This document shows, piece by piece, positions 40,335 to 48,869 of a DNA stretch of 63,120 nt. A model generated the notes under the pieces. It did not search any database and was not told the origin of the DNA. It saw only the letters and a list, made by a program, of their open reading frames with translations. Position 1 is the stretch's first letter; every line of letters begins with the position of its first letter. The stretch comes from Treponema sp. (GTDB taxonomy: Bacteria; Spirochaetota; Spirochaetia; Treponematales; Treponemataceae), in the NCBI GenBank assembly GCA_016288205.1, contig JAEEYO010000076.1:1-63120 (forward strand), in the 5' to 3' direction. Position numbers and translations under genes: made by a program.

Positions 40335-43184
40335 TCATCTGACCCGGTATGTCTCAGGCGCGCCAAGATATGACTTCCGCACTTCCCTGTTCGCCTCATG
40401 CACAACGACTTTCTCAAGCACTATGTTCGGGGTCACGGGACTGAGCTTAAGCAGGTTCAGGCCGGCACGGCAGCTCGCATAGACCGTCGCAATGCGTATG
40501 TTGTTCGGAATGTCCGTACCCCACGGAAACTGATTGTCTCCCACGGCAAATTTTTCGCTGTCCACCGCGTCCTTCAGGATTCTCTCGCCGTTCACCTCAG
40601 CCACGAACTGAAGCTTGTTGTCCTTGTACGCAGGGTTTGACGGATTGATGTAAAAATCAAAGGCCATGAGCCCGCCGGTCTTTTTCACGAAATCCTCGTC
40701 CAGTGCAAAGGCATATTCCACAAAGGGAGCGTTTTTGTCATCCGGGGCAAAACTTGAGATCACATCCTTCGCCTTTACCGCGCCAAGGGTCTTTCCGTAA
40801 TGATCAAGGATTGCGAACCCGTCCGAGCGAACGAAATGGGGAGCCTCCATGCTGATATAATCCTCGGTCTGCACGAAGGTACCCGCCGGGAAATTCAAAT
40901 CCGGGAGAGCAGCGTCTATCTTCACGTTCACAAGGATTTTTGCGCCGTGTCCCCCGCGTCCGTCATTTCCCTCAATCTTCAGCACGGTATTTTTCATGGA
41001 GCATGTGGAAGCCTTCTCCCTGTCAATCTTTATGCGGATTGTCTCAATGCCGGAGCCTTCCTCCACAGTAAAGCTGATCCACGGAGCGTCACAGCTCGCC
41101 TCAAACTCAAACCTGTCCTCATTGCAGGAGGCCACCCTCACGCAAGCCTCGCTCACGTCCGGATTTCTGAAAGCGTCTAGACAAAGCTCCTGCACCGTCC
41201 AGTCCTGACCTGTTGTAGTGAACTCATTTCCGTCAATCCAGAATACGGCACGGTTCTTTCTGGTCGGCTCCACATACGCATAGACAGGATAGCTGTTCCC
41301 CGCCTCGCACCAAGTGTTGAATCCGAAATGCTCGGACCATGCCATGCCGTAGAATTTTCCGCCGCCAACCTTATCGCACTCGTCCACAAGGTCCCTGTCG
41401 AATTTGCAGCACTCACGCACCTTGTCCGCATAGTGATTCGCCACAAACGCATTATGGGACGCAAACCAGCGGTTCTTTCCACTGTAAAGCTGCATACGCA
41501 CGACGTTCATCGTTCCCACCACCGGGAGATAGACCTGGCTGAAAAATCCCGCGTCCTGAGCCTCAGGCACCAATTTCCTCAAGGCCTCGGTACGTGAAAT
41601 CAGGGATTCCGCGCGGGAGAGAATATGGTCGCTCTCACCGAAGTTAACCGGATGGAATGTGTCGGGTTTCAGAGCTTCGGTACGGCACATGGACGAAATC
41701 TTGTTGGACTCGAATACAATGTCCGCGACCTCCTTTTTCTGCTCATCCGTAAAGCACGGGAACTGGGATGCGAACCATCCGTCGGTATACGCCTTGGTGT
41801 CGGAGTTATACTTCTCGAAGTCATAGGCAAGATTAAGGAAATAGGAAAGCGGAAATTCGTTGGTCAGTATGTCTCCCACGTTCACAATCCACAGGTCACG
41901 GATTCCGAAACGGTACGCCGCCTCCATCTGCTCGCGAGCCTTGGGAAGATAATTCGTGTTCACCCACTCGTAGCTGTACGGCCATCCGTGGTAGTCAAAG
42001 TGATAGTACATTCCGTAGCCGCCCTTGTGATTCCGCATCTCCTCGGTAGGCACTGTTCTCAGGTTTCCGTGATTGTCGTCGCAGAGCATAAGGGTCACCC
42101 CCTCAAGCTCCTCGTCGCCCATGAGTCCCTTGGTGTGCTTGTCTCCGTAGAAATAAGGCTCGACCTCCTTGTAAAGGGCAAGCATGCGGGGAACCTTGTC
42201 CAAATCAGGATTCACATTCTCGCGGATAAGCCGGTTCTGCGTCTTGAGCACATCCCGCAGCAGGTTGATGTTGTCGGCAAGGGTCGCGTTCTGCATGATC
42301 GCCGTATCAGCCTCGCCACGCATTCCCACGGTGATTACGTTCTCAAACTTTCCGTTGCGCTTAAGTCCGTCCTCCCAGAACCTTGTGATTCCTTCCCTGT
42401 TCTTCCAGAAATTCCATGCGTCCCCGTAAACAGACTCCGGCCCGCGCACATAGCGGTATTCCTCTCCGTTCCTGCAGCACGGCTCGTGATGGCTCGCACC
42501 CATAATCACGCCCATCTCATCCGCAAGCTCCGCATTCAGAAGCCCCGGACCGTCAAGGCTGAACTGTGCCGACCACATGGCAGGCCAAAGATAATTTCCC
42601 TTGAGTCGCAGAAGCAGCTCAAAGACATGCTCGTACATCTTGGCATTGAAGCCGCCAAAATTATGATTCGTGAAATTTCCGTATGCAGGCCACTCGTCGT
42701 TGATGAAAAATCCACGGAAGCGTACGGACGGCTCCTTTGATATGGTGATTCCTTCCTCAATCTCAACGCTGTCCCTTTTCTGTGGAAGCACACCCGCCCA
42801 ATCAACAAGCGGAGAGACGCCCATCAGCTCGGAAAGATGGAAGAGACCGTAAATCGTACCGCGCTTGTCGCTTCCCACTATTACAATCTTGTCGCTCTGG
42901 ACGGCAAAGACATAGCACTCACGTTTTCCCTTGATTTTTTCCACGGATTCGGAAAGCCATTCATCCTGAGCAAGTTTCTCCACCCTGTCGCTTTTTCCAA
43001 GGGTCGCAAAAACCACCGCGCTGGTATCATTGGTCTTCAGCTCGGTCATGTCGGGACGGAAACCCGTAACGCGCTCCACATCATCACAGACCTTGGACGC
43101 AATTCTCATTACGCCAGGAAATTCTCCGCTGCCATAAACGAAACCGACGTTTGATTTTTTTCCATTGCTTTTGATGACGAACAT
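40335..43184 (-). CDS. GH115 family xylan alpha-glucuronidase
   Basis: A 949-residue protein with the architecture of glycoside hydrolase family 115. An N-terminal carbohydrate-esterase-like domain (VVFATLGKSDRVEKL, VIVGSDKRGTIYGLFHLSELMGVSPLVDWAG) is followed by the catalytic barrel (RFRGFFINDEWPAYGNF, FELLLRLKGNYLWPAMW, MGVIMGASHHEPCCRN, ITVGMRGEADTAIM, LCDDNHGNLR). A C-terminal region (WSEHFGFNTW onward, with an Ig-like part) completes it. The enzyme releases (4-O-methyl)glucuronic acid from xylan or xylo-oligosaccharides. ATG 43184 has AAGGAAG upstream. No signal peptide is present, so it acts on imported oligosaccharides in the cytoplasm. Confidence 0.92.
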   Translation of the reverse strand: MFVIKSNGKKSNVGFVYGSGEFPGVMRIASKVCDDVERVTGFRPDMTELKTNDTSAVVFATLGKSDRVEKLAQDEWLSESVEKIKGKRECYVFAVQSDKIVIVGSDKRGTIYGLFHLSELMGVSPLVDWAGVLPQKRDSVEIEEGITISKEPSVRFRGFFINDEWPAYGNFTNHNFGGFNAKMYEHVFELLLRLKGNYLWPAMWSAQFSLDGPGLLNAELADEMGVIMGASHHEPCCRNGEEYRYVRGPESVYGDAWNFWKNREGITRFWEDGLKRNGKFENVITVGMRGEADTAIMQNATLADNINLLRDVLKTQNRLIRENVNPDLDKVPRMLALYKEVEPYFYGDKHTKGLMGDEELEGVTLMLCDDNHGNLRTVPTEEMRNHKGGYGMYYHFDYHGWPYSYEWVNTNYLPKAREQMEAAYRFGIRDLWIVNVGDILTNEFPLSYFLNLAYDFEKYNSDTKAYTDGWFASQFPCFTDEQKKEVADIVFESNKISSMCRTEALKPDTFHPVNFGESDHILSRAESLISRTEALRKLVPEAQDAGFFSQVYLPVVGTMNVVRMQLYSGKNRWFASHNAFVANHYADKVRECCKFDRDLVDECDKVGGGKFYGMAWSEHFGFNTWCEAGNSYPVYAYVEPTRKNRAVFWIDGNEFTTTGQDWTVQELCLDAFRNPDVSEACVRVASCNEDRFEFEASCDAPWISFTVEEGSGIETIRIKIDREKASTCSMKNTVLKIEGNDGRGGHGAKILVNVKIDAALPDLNFPAGTFVQTEDYISMEAPHFVRSDGFAILDHYGKTLGAVKAKDVISSFAPDDKNAPFVEYAFALDEDFVKKTGGLMAFDFYINPSNPAYKDNKLQFVAEVNGERILKDAVDSEKFAVGDNQFPWGTDIPNNIRIATVYASCRAGLNLLKLSPVTPNIVLEKVVVHEANREVRKSYLGAPETYRVR

Positions 43185-43291
43185 AAAATCTTCCTTTTTA
43201 AAATAGATGAATTTGTCCTTCCATTCTAGCATATTTTCTGCCAAATGTAACCCTTTTACATGCCGATTGTTTAAATCCACAGAGGTTTTTT

Positions 43292-43912
43292 ATGAATAAA
43301 ATTTTTCGCATGACATTTCTCACCACGGCACTCAGTCTTTTATGCTCCGCCGCATTTGCAAAACCCGCAAGCATTGACTCGGTATGCGCGTCCCTCGCCT
43401 CCAGAAACGTGACCACAGGCAATTTCCAGCAGGAAAAAATCGTCTCACAGAGAAATCTTAAATCCACAGGAACTTTCGTGCTCTCAAAGACGGGCATCGC
43501 TTTCATAACGGAAAAACCCATAAAATCCACCCAGAGCATAAGCCCCAGCTCGGTCGTGACCATAACGGCGGACGGAAGCAGGACAGTCCTGGACACATCG
43601 GACAATACAATTTTTCAGGGAATCACTCAGGTGGTATCGTCGCTTTTTGAGGGTGACAAATCAAAGCTGGAGAAAAATTTCAGCACGTCAATCTCCGCAA
43701 GCGAAAAGGAATGGACCATAAAACTGCTGCCCAAGGACCAGAACATCGCGGCAATGGTAAAGGACATCACTTTGGGGGGAACGGGAAACTCGGAGTCCTC
43801 GGAGCTCAAATCAATGACCCTCGTACTGAACAACGGAATCACTGTGCGCTATACTTTCTCGGAACTGAAATACAAGAGCGCGCTGTCGGAAAGCGAGAAG
43901 GCCCTGTTCTAA
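43292..43912 (+). CDS. LolA-like outer-membrane lipoprotein carrier family protein
   Basis: A 206-residue protein with signal peptide (to about residue 23). The mature part has the LolA layout: IDSVCASLASRNVTTGNFQQEKIVSQRNLKSTGTFVLSKTGIAFITEKPIKSTQSISP, then an SSLFEGD segment and final strands (LKSMTLVLNNGITVRYTFSELKY). In LolA the open barrel carries lipoproteins across the periplasm. Treponemes carry many lipoproteins; whether this copy is a true carrier or a LolA-fold relative linked to glycolipid export is open. AGAGG precedes the ATG. Confidence 0.82.
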   Translation: MNKIFRMTFLTTALSLLCSAAFAKPASIDSVCASLASRNVTTGNFQQEKIVSQRNLKSTGTFVLSKTGIAFITEKPIKSTQSISPSSVVTITADGSRTVLDTSDNTIFQGITQVVSSLFEGDKSKLEKNFSTSISASEKEWTIKLLPKDQNIAAMVKDITLGGTGNSESSELKSMTLVLNNGITVRYTFSELKYKSALSESEKALF

Positions 43913-43932
43913 AACTTGTCTTGAATACGGAA

Positions 43933-44718
43933 TCAGCTGCCGGCGGAGAGAATCTTTATGGCGCTGATTTCCCACTCCACATAATCCTCTTCGTCTTTTG
44001 AAAGGCTGTAATAAATGCGGATTCTCTCATTCTCACGGATATTTCCGCGTCCGTTGATCGTCATAACCTTTGAGGAAGTCTTGTCGGGAGATTTCACATA
44101 AATCGCCTTTCCGTACTGTGCGACCGCCGTTACGTCTGAAATATAGAAGCCTTCCTTGAACCCTGCCCTCGAAGATCTTTCCATCGCATAGGACAAGTCC
44201 ACGGTGGAATACATGGCCGGCAAGAAATTCTCCGAGACAAAATGGAAGTCGCTGGGATTGAACCTGTTGGCCTCCTCCCACGCTCTTTTTTCCTCGGCAA
44301 TCCGCTGGTCCTCCTTGATTTCCGCAAGCGACCTGAGCCCCGAAATGCCGCGGAGATGCGTCACCTCGTCAATTCTTTCTATATAAATGTCATATCTGCG
44401 GTCAGACTCAAGCCTGGCGAGCTCAGCGGGATTTTTCTCCACGTACTCGCTGCCGTCAATCAGAAAATTGATTCCCTCCTCCGGGCTGAAAATGCGGAAA
44501 GTCTTTCCTCCCACGCCCTCGCGAAGAAGATAGGAATTACCGACCACAACAGGCAGATCGTCCCTGATTTCCACATCCGTACTGACTGCTCCGAGTGTAG
44601 CCACACTTTGTCCTGTTGCAAGCTCCGCTACCGGCTCACTTCCCTGTGCATAAAGGGACATGGAAACAAAAACCAGGGTCAAAGCAAAAATCAGATTGCG
44701 AACGAAAAATCTTCTCAT
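43933..44718 (-). CDS. Exported protein, function unknown
   Basis: A 261-residue protein with signal peptide (MRRFFVRNLIFALTLVFVSMSLYA). The mature protein is mixed alpha/beta; LREGVGGKTFRIFSPEEGINFLIDGSEY, a helical linker (LAEIKEDQRIAEEKRAWEEANRFN) and a final beta-rich domain (DVTAVAQYGKAIYVKSPDKTSSKVMTINGRGNIRENERIRIYYSLSK) that resembles OB-fold small-ligand domains. It converges with the LolA-like gene, with 20 bp between the stops. No family name is assigned. Confidence 0.72.
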   Translation of the reverse strand: MRRFFVRNLIFALTLVFVSMSLYAQGSEPVAELATGQSVATLGAVSTDVEIRDDLPVVVGNSYLLREGVGGKTFRIFSPEEGINFLIDGSEYVEKNPAELARLESDRRYDIYIERIDEVTHLRGISGLRSLAEIKEDQRIAEEKRAWEEANRFNPSDFHFVSENFLPAMYSTVDLSYAMERSSRAGFKEGFYISDVTAVAQYGKAIYVKSPDKTSSKVMTINGRGNIRENERIRIYYSLSKDEEDYVEWEISAIKILSAGS

Positions 44719-44868
44719 TTACCAGTTACTCCGTCTTATTTCATTATCGGCAAGTCAGTGAAAAACAAAGTCATTATATAGAGATTTTTGATTTTTTGCA
44801 ATCCCCTGTATTGAGCAATGCTTGACGCAAATCTTTCCCGTATAGTATAGTTGAACCGGAGGCCTAAT

Positions 44869-45384
44869 ATGAAATCCATCCGCAAGTTCTCCTCACTCAT
44901 TTTTTTCGTCCTGGCTCTGGCACTCGGCTCATGCAGAGAGAAATCAGAGAAAACAACCTACACGAACATACAGAACGGAATGAGCTACAGCTTTGTTTTC
45001 AACGGCGACTCAACCTTTTCCATGCACTATCACTCCGAAAATCAGGCGAACCTGGGCGCGTCAATGATGGAAGAGGTAGGAGCGGACCCCATAATGTTCA
45101 CCACGGTCTATGATTACGACGTGATTTCAGGCACTTACAAGGGAAAGGCCGGATCAAACGGAGAAATCCTTATGACCGTGACAAAAAAAATCAGCGTCCC
45201 GGATGACAGCAGCATCAGCAAGAGGATTACGGATGCCATGCTCGTAGGCGACAACAAGATGACGGTGACAAACGATGATTTCCCGCTCGCAGACCTTGCC
45301 CCAAATTCTGACGACGCAAAGACAAGGGGCAAAATTCAAGGAAAGACCCTGACAATCGGAGGGCTGAGTTTCACGCGGGAATAA
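44869..45384 (+). CDS. Small lipoprotein, function unknown
   Basis: A 171-residue protein. MKSIRKFSSLIFFVLALALGSC is a lipoprotein signal, and CGGAGG lies upstream of ATG 44869. The mature part is beta-rich (TYTNIQNGMSYSFVFNGDSTFSMHYHSENQ, YDVISGTYKGKAGSNGEILMTVTKK, KIQGKTLTIGGLSFTRE), a pattern typical of small lipocalin-like 'extracellular' lipoproteins in treponemes. It converges with the FliG-N-like gene. Confidence 0.78.
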   Translation: MKSIRKFSSLIFFVLALALGSCREKSEKTTYTNIQNGMSYSFVFNGDSTFSMHYHSENQANLGASMMEEVGADPIMFTTVYDYDVISGTYKGKAGSNGEILMTVTKKISVPDDSSISKRITDAMLVGDNKMTVTNDDFPLADLAPNSDDAKTRGKIQGKTLTIGGLSFTRE

Positions 45385-45388
45385 AGTG

Positions 45389-45766
45389 TTATTTTTCGTT
45401 GGAAATCCAGGAGCGGATTAACGCTGCCATGGAGCTTGGGTCGGAACCGGCGGATGAGCGCAGCTGGGAAGCCCTGCTTTCCAATGTGGACTTAGGCTTC
45501 TGTGTTTTCGGCACGATTCCCTTTCTCTCACCATAGTCCAATGCCTGCTCCAACACAAGTATCTCCTGCCTGACGTTGTATGTCCGCAGGTGCTTCAGCG
45601 CAGATTTCAGACGCTTTATCTCCTTGTTGGTAAAAAGCTGTAGCATCGGCTCGGTGACATCGGTACCCAACTCAGCGTAGAGCATGGCTGCCTTGGTCGC
45701 TCCGTCCAGGTTGGGAACCGGTTCTGTGGTTTTAATTAATTTCGGCTTGGATTTACTGCCCATCAT
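45389..45766 (-). CDS. Small stand-alone FliG N-domain-like protein
   Basis: A 125-residue soluble protein. LDGATKAAMLYAELGTDVTEPMLQLFTNKEIKRLKSALKHLRTY resembles the first helices of FliG, where a KAAxLLxxLG helix and an 'E.I..L...' helix bind the MS ring. The middle and C-terminal (motor) domains of FliG are absent, and the protein ends in a Ser-rich tail (SSAGSDPSSMAALIRSWISNEK). Its start overlaps the TPR gene stop in an ATGA, so the two are translationally coupled. The FliG link is a motif-level inference. Confidence 0.65.
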   Translation of the reverse strand: MMGSKSKPKLIKTTEPVPNLDGATKAAMLYAELGTDVTEPMLQLFTNKEIKRLKSALKHLRTYNVRQEILVLEQALDYGERKGIVPKTQKPKSTLESRASQLRSSAGSDPSSMAALIRSWISNEK

Positions 45767-46935
45767 CTTTCAATGGTGAACTCACCATCGCTGAACATCG
45801 GCTCTTCATCATCCTCGGATTCGGAGTCATCCGCTTCAGATTCATCATCCTCGTCAGTCTCGTCTACGCCGAAAGAGAAATTATAATCGCTGTACTCAAT
45901 CTTCTCGCTGGACACATAGTTGAGCTTGCCGTCAATTCCGTCCTTAACGATTTTGATGAACTCCTCATAAGAAGGAAGCTTATCGAAAGTGATGTCCGTC
46001 ACCTCGCGGCAGGATCCCGCATAATTCTCAGAGCTGATTACGAAGGCCTTTCCCTCCTTGCGAAGCTCCTCTGTGGACTCAAGGTTGATGCTTCTTACGG
46101 AAACCTTGTTCATGTCATAGACTTCCGCGCACCAGTAGTTATACGGGAAATCCTGCTCGGAAAGAATCTCGTACACATCCACTTTGTAGTCGCCGTAAGT
46201 GAAGGAGTCCATGTAGAAATCCTGCTGGAACGCAATCTGCATGTCCTCGCTCTGTCTCCAGATTGACTTCACAAGATGCTCAAAAGGCTTCACCTCACTA
46301 TATTTTTTCTGAAGATAGAGGGTGTAGACCAAAGCGGTCATTGTCTGATAGCGGCCGTCATTCACTCCAACAGCCCTTGAAGCAGCACGCTCGGCACTGT
46401 CGTAGTCACCCTTCTGGATGTAAAGGAGCGTCATATAATAGTAGACTTCCTCCAGGTCAACGCCGGTAGTAAATGTGGTCATCTTTTTCAGCAGGCTAAG
46501 ACACTCGTCGGTGCGTCCCTCCGCCTCATAGACTCCCTCAAGCAAAAAGTATGCCCTGGTATACTCAGGATTAAGCTCAATGCACTTCTTGAGTTCGGCT
46601 ATGGATTTCTCCTTCTCTCCGGCATAGTAGTAAACTCCGGCAAGAGTGTCCCTCGCCTCAAGGAAATCCGGCAGCATCTCCACGGTCTTCTCAAGGTACT
46701 TCGCCGCGGACTCAAAATCCTCAGTCGCGAAATACGCGATTCCCATGTAATAATTGTCCGCCGCTGAATAAGGCTCGCCCCGCTCGGTAATATCCTCGAT
46801 TATATCCTCGTACTCACCGTACTCAAGCATCTCCTCATATTCTTCGTCATATTCAAAAGCAGATTGCGTTTCGGTCTGTGCAAAAGCGAATGCCGCACAA
46901 ATCAGCATGGCAAACATGATAAATATCTTTTTCAT
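45763..46935 (-). CDS. Exported TPR-repeat protein with acidic C-terminus
   Basis: A 390-residue protein. The signal peptide (MKKIFIMFAMLICAAFAFAQ) fixes the start at 46935. Several tetratricopeptide repeats follow (about 45-215): YYMGIAYFATEDFESAAKYLEKTVEMLPDF, ARDTLAGVYYYAGEKEKSIAELKKCIELNPEY, AYFLLEGVYEAEGRTDECLSLLKKM. A soluble domain and a strongly acidic stretch (DETDEDDESEADDSESEDDEEP) end it. It is probably a periplasmic scaffold. Coupling to a cytoplasmic FliG-N-like protein is odd and worth checking. Confidence 0.85.
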   Translation of the reverse strand: MKKIFIMFAMLICAAFAFAQTETQSAFEYDEEYEEMLEYGEYEDIIEDITERGEPYSAADNYYMGIAYFATEDFESAAKYLEKTVEMLPDFLEARDTLAGVYYYAGEKEKSIAELKKCIELNPEYTRAYFLLEGVYEAEGRTDECLSLLKKMTTFTTGVDLEEVYYYMTLLYIQKGDYDSAERAASRAVGVNDGRYQTMTALVYTLYLQKKYSEVKPFEHLVKSIWRQSEDMQIAFQQDFYMDSFTYGDYKVDVYEILSEQDFPYNYWCAEVYDMNKVSVRSINLESTEELRKEGKAFVISSENYAGSCREVTDITFDKLPSYEEFIKIVKDGIDGKLNYVSSEKIEYSDYNFSFGVDETDEDDESEADDSESEDDEEPMFSDGEFTIER

Positions 46936-47034
46936 TTTTTCCCTCTTTGAGATTGCATTATAATTTAATGATACAACTATATGGGAAATTTTGCAAGCAA
47001 AAACGAGCAAATCCGCATCCCACGCCCATAGGAT

Positions 47035-47063
47035 TTGACCGCGGCAAGTTTATATGCTAGAAT
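47035..47063 (+). promoter_or_regulatory. Promoter of the solute-binding protein/GH3 operon
   Basis: TTGACC (47035-47040), a 17-bp spacer and TAGAAT (47058-47063). AAGGAGG follows just before the ATG at 47088, so this mRNA has a normal leader. Confidence 0.7.
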
Positions 47064-47087
47064 GATTCCTAGGCACAAGGAGGACTG

Positions 47088-48854
47088 ATGAAAATCCACA
47101 AAAAACTGTTTCTGATTGCAGGAGCGATTGCCTGCGCGCTTTTATTTCTTTCATCAAAAAAAACGGTCGCGGAATCAAAGAACACGGCGTTCTATTCCTA
47201 CGATGATTTCACAGAATTTCTTAAGAGCGCTGAAAACCACTTCCAGCTTTCTTCCATTAAATTCGCTTATATTATAGATGATTCCAGCGTGCTCAGCAAT
47301 GTAAAGCTCAGCCACACGCCGAAGCGATGGAGCCTCTACCAAATCAACGTGGACGAAAGCGGGGACGGCAGGAACATGCAGTTCGTATTTTTCGTGCTTT
47401 CACCCACAGGACATGAGTCGCTGCTTTTTTTCACCGGAGAAAGAAAGCCTGACATTGAGAAATACCTGGTCTATGAGAAATCAAGCCCGAACATGTACGA
47501 GTCCAAGGTGCAGAGCAGTTTCGTGGAGAAAATCCGCTCCCACGGCGAGGATCCCTATTCAATGAAGGCGGGCAAGGCGGAGCAGATTGCGACAAAAAGC
47601 AGCGAAAAAATGTATGACGAGGGCAAGGTCCTGAATATCTGCATCTGGCTCGATGACTTCAAGAACATACTGTGCAATTACTACCCGGGCTATAACAAGG
47701 TGAACGACACCATTGGCGGCGTAAAAATTAAATGGCGCGAATATTCCTACGACACAAGGGAATATCATAAGAAACTTTTAGAGGAGCTTGCCAAAAACGA
47801 ATCTGCCCCGGAAGACGAAAGAATAGACCTGTATCTTGTCGAGTCCGAATTCATCACGAGCATCGCAAATTCCAATTATGCGCTTGACGTAAAAAAAGAC
47901 CTGGGGCTCACTGATTCCGACCTCGTAAATCAATTCAAATACACCAAGCAGCTTGCTACGGACGCAAACGGCAACCTTAGGGCGGTCTCATGGCAGGCGT
48001 GTCCCAGCGGCATCATCTACCGGAGATCCATCGCAAAGGCTCTCTTCAACACAGACGACCCGGAAATAGTCCAGGGAAAATTCTCCAGCTGGGAAAGTTT
48101 TGAGGCATCCGCCTTAGAGGCAAAGAAAAAGGGCTACAAGATTGCATCAGGCTACTATGATTATTTCAATCTCTTCATGAACAACTCACAGGGCCCGCTC
48201 GTAAAGGACGGAACGGTCAGCATTTCTCAGGATCTCAAGACCTGGATTTCCATGTCAAAGAACTTCGCGAAAAAAGGCTGCACAAACAAGGCGAACCTGT
48301 GGAGTGATGAGCAGTGGAAGGGATTGCAGAGCAACGGAAAAGTCCTGTGCTATTTCGGCCCCCAGTGGTTCATCAACATGAACCTAAAGGAAATGTCATC
48401 CAAATCCGGAAAGGGCACTTTCGGTGACTGGGCATTATGTCAGGGTCCGACCTCAGCAGCCAACGGAGGCACATGGCTTTTGGCCGCTCCCGGAACCGAC
48501 AACCCGGAGCTGATCAAGGACATCATGCTGGCGACCACATGCGACGAATCCGTCCTGGAAAAGTTTTTCGATGACACTGAGGAATTCGTAAACAACGAGG
48601 CCGTAATCACCAGAAAGGCGAACTCTGATTACAAAAACGGCTTCCTCGGAGGACAGAATCACCTCGGCATTTACTTGAACTGTGCGAAGTCCATAGACAA
48701 GAGCAATTCGACACCTTATGACATGAGCATATACACCGCCCTGCAGGATGCCATGTACGGATATTTGTACGGAGGAACATCGGAAAAAAACGCGTGGAAG
48801 AATTTTAAGACGCAGATTCAGAAAACTTATCCGGATTTAAAGTTTGACTTCTGA
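47088..48854 (+). CDS. Exported family 1 solute-binding-like protein with N-terminal extension
   Basis: A 588-residue protein. One N-terminal hydrophobic helix (LFLIAGAIACALLFLSS) acts as signal or anchor; no good lipobox is present. Residues about 35-180 are an extra domain not found in ordinary binding proteins. From about 180, the sequence fits family 1 extracellular solute-binding proteins: VLNICIWLDDFKNILCNYYPGYNK, SCPSGIIYRRSIAKALF, WESFEASALEAKKKGYKI, GTFGDWALCQGPTSAANGGTWLLAAPG. No permease genes adjoin it. It is followed after 15 bp by the GH3 gene, so a carbohydrate-sensing or import role is likely. Confidence 0.78.
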   Translation: MKIHKKLFLIAGAIACALLFLSSKKTVAESKNTAFYSYDDFTEFLKSAENHFQLSSIKFAYIIDDSSVLSNVKLSHTPKRWSLYQINVDESGDGRNMQFVFFVLSPTGHESLLFFTGERKPDIEKYLVYEKSSPNMYESKVQSSFVEKIRSHGEDPYSMKAGKAEQIATKSSEKMYDEGKVLNICIWLDDFKNILCNYYPGYNKVNDTIGGVKIKWREYSYDTREYHKKLLEELAKNESAPEDERIDLYLVESEFITSIANSNYALDVKKDLGLTDSDLVNQFKYTKQLATDANGNLRAVSWQACPSGIIYRRSIAKALFNTDDPEIVQGKFSSWESFEASALEAKKKGYKIASGYYDYFNLFMNNSQGPLVKDGTVSISQDLKTWISMSKNFAKKGCTNKANLWSDEQWKGLQSNGKVLCYFGPQWFINMNLKEMSSKSGKGTFGDWALCQGPTSAANGGTWLLAAPGTDNPELIKDIMLATTCDESVLEKFFDDTEEFVNNEAVITRKANSDYKNGFLGGQNHLGIYLNCAKSIDKSNSTPYDMSIYTALQDAMYGYLYGGTSEKNAWKNFKTQIQKTYPDLKFDF

Positions 48855-48869
48855 TTTGAGGGCAAAAAC

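Noticed and set aside
41625..42740. Long open frame (371 codons) opposite the GH115 gene
   Set aside because: It lies entirely inside the GH115 coding region on the other strand, with no ribosome-binding site or recognisable protein motif. The GH115 frame is strongly supported.
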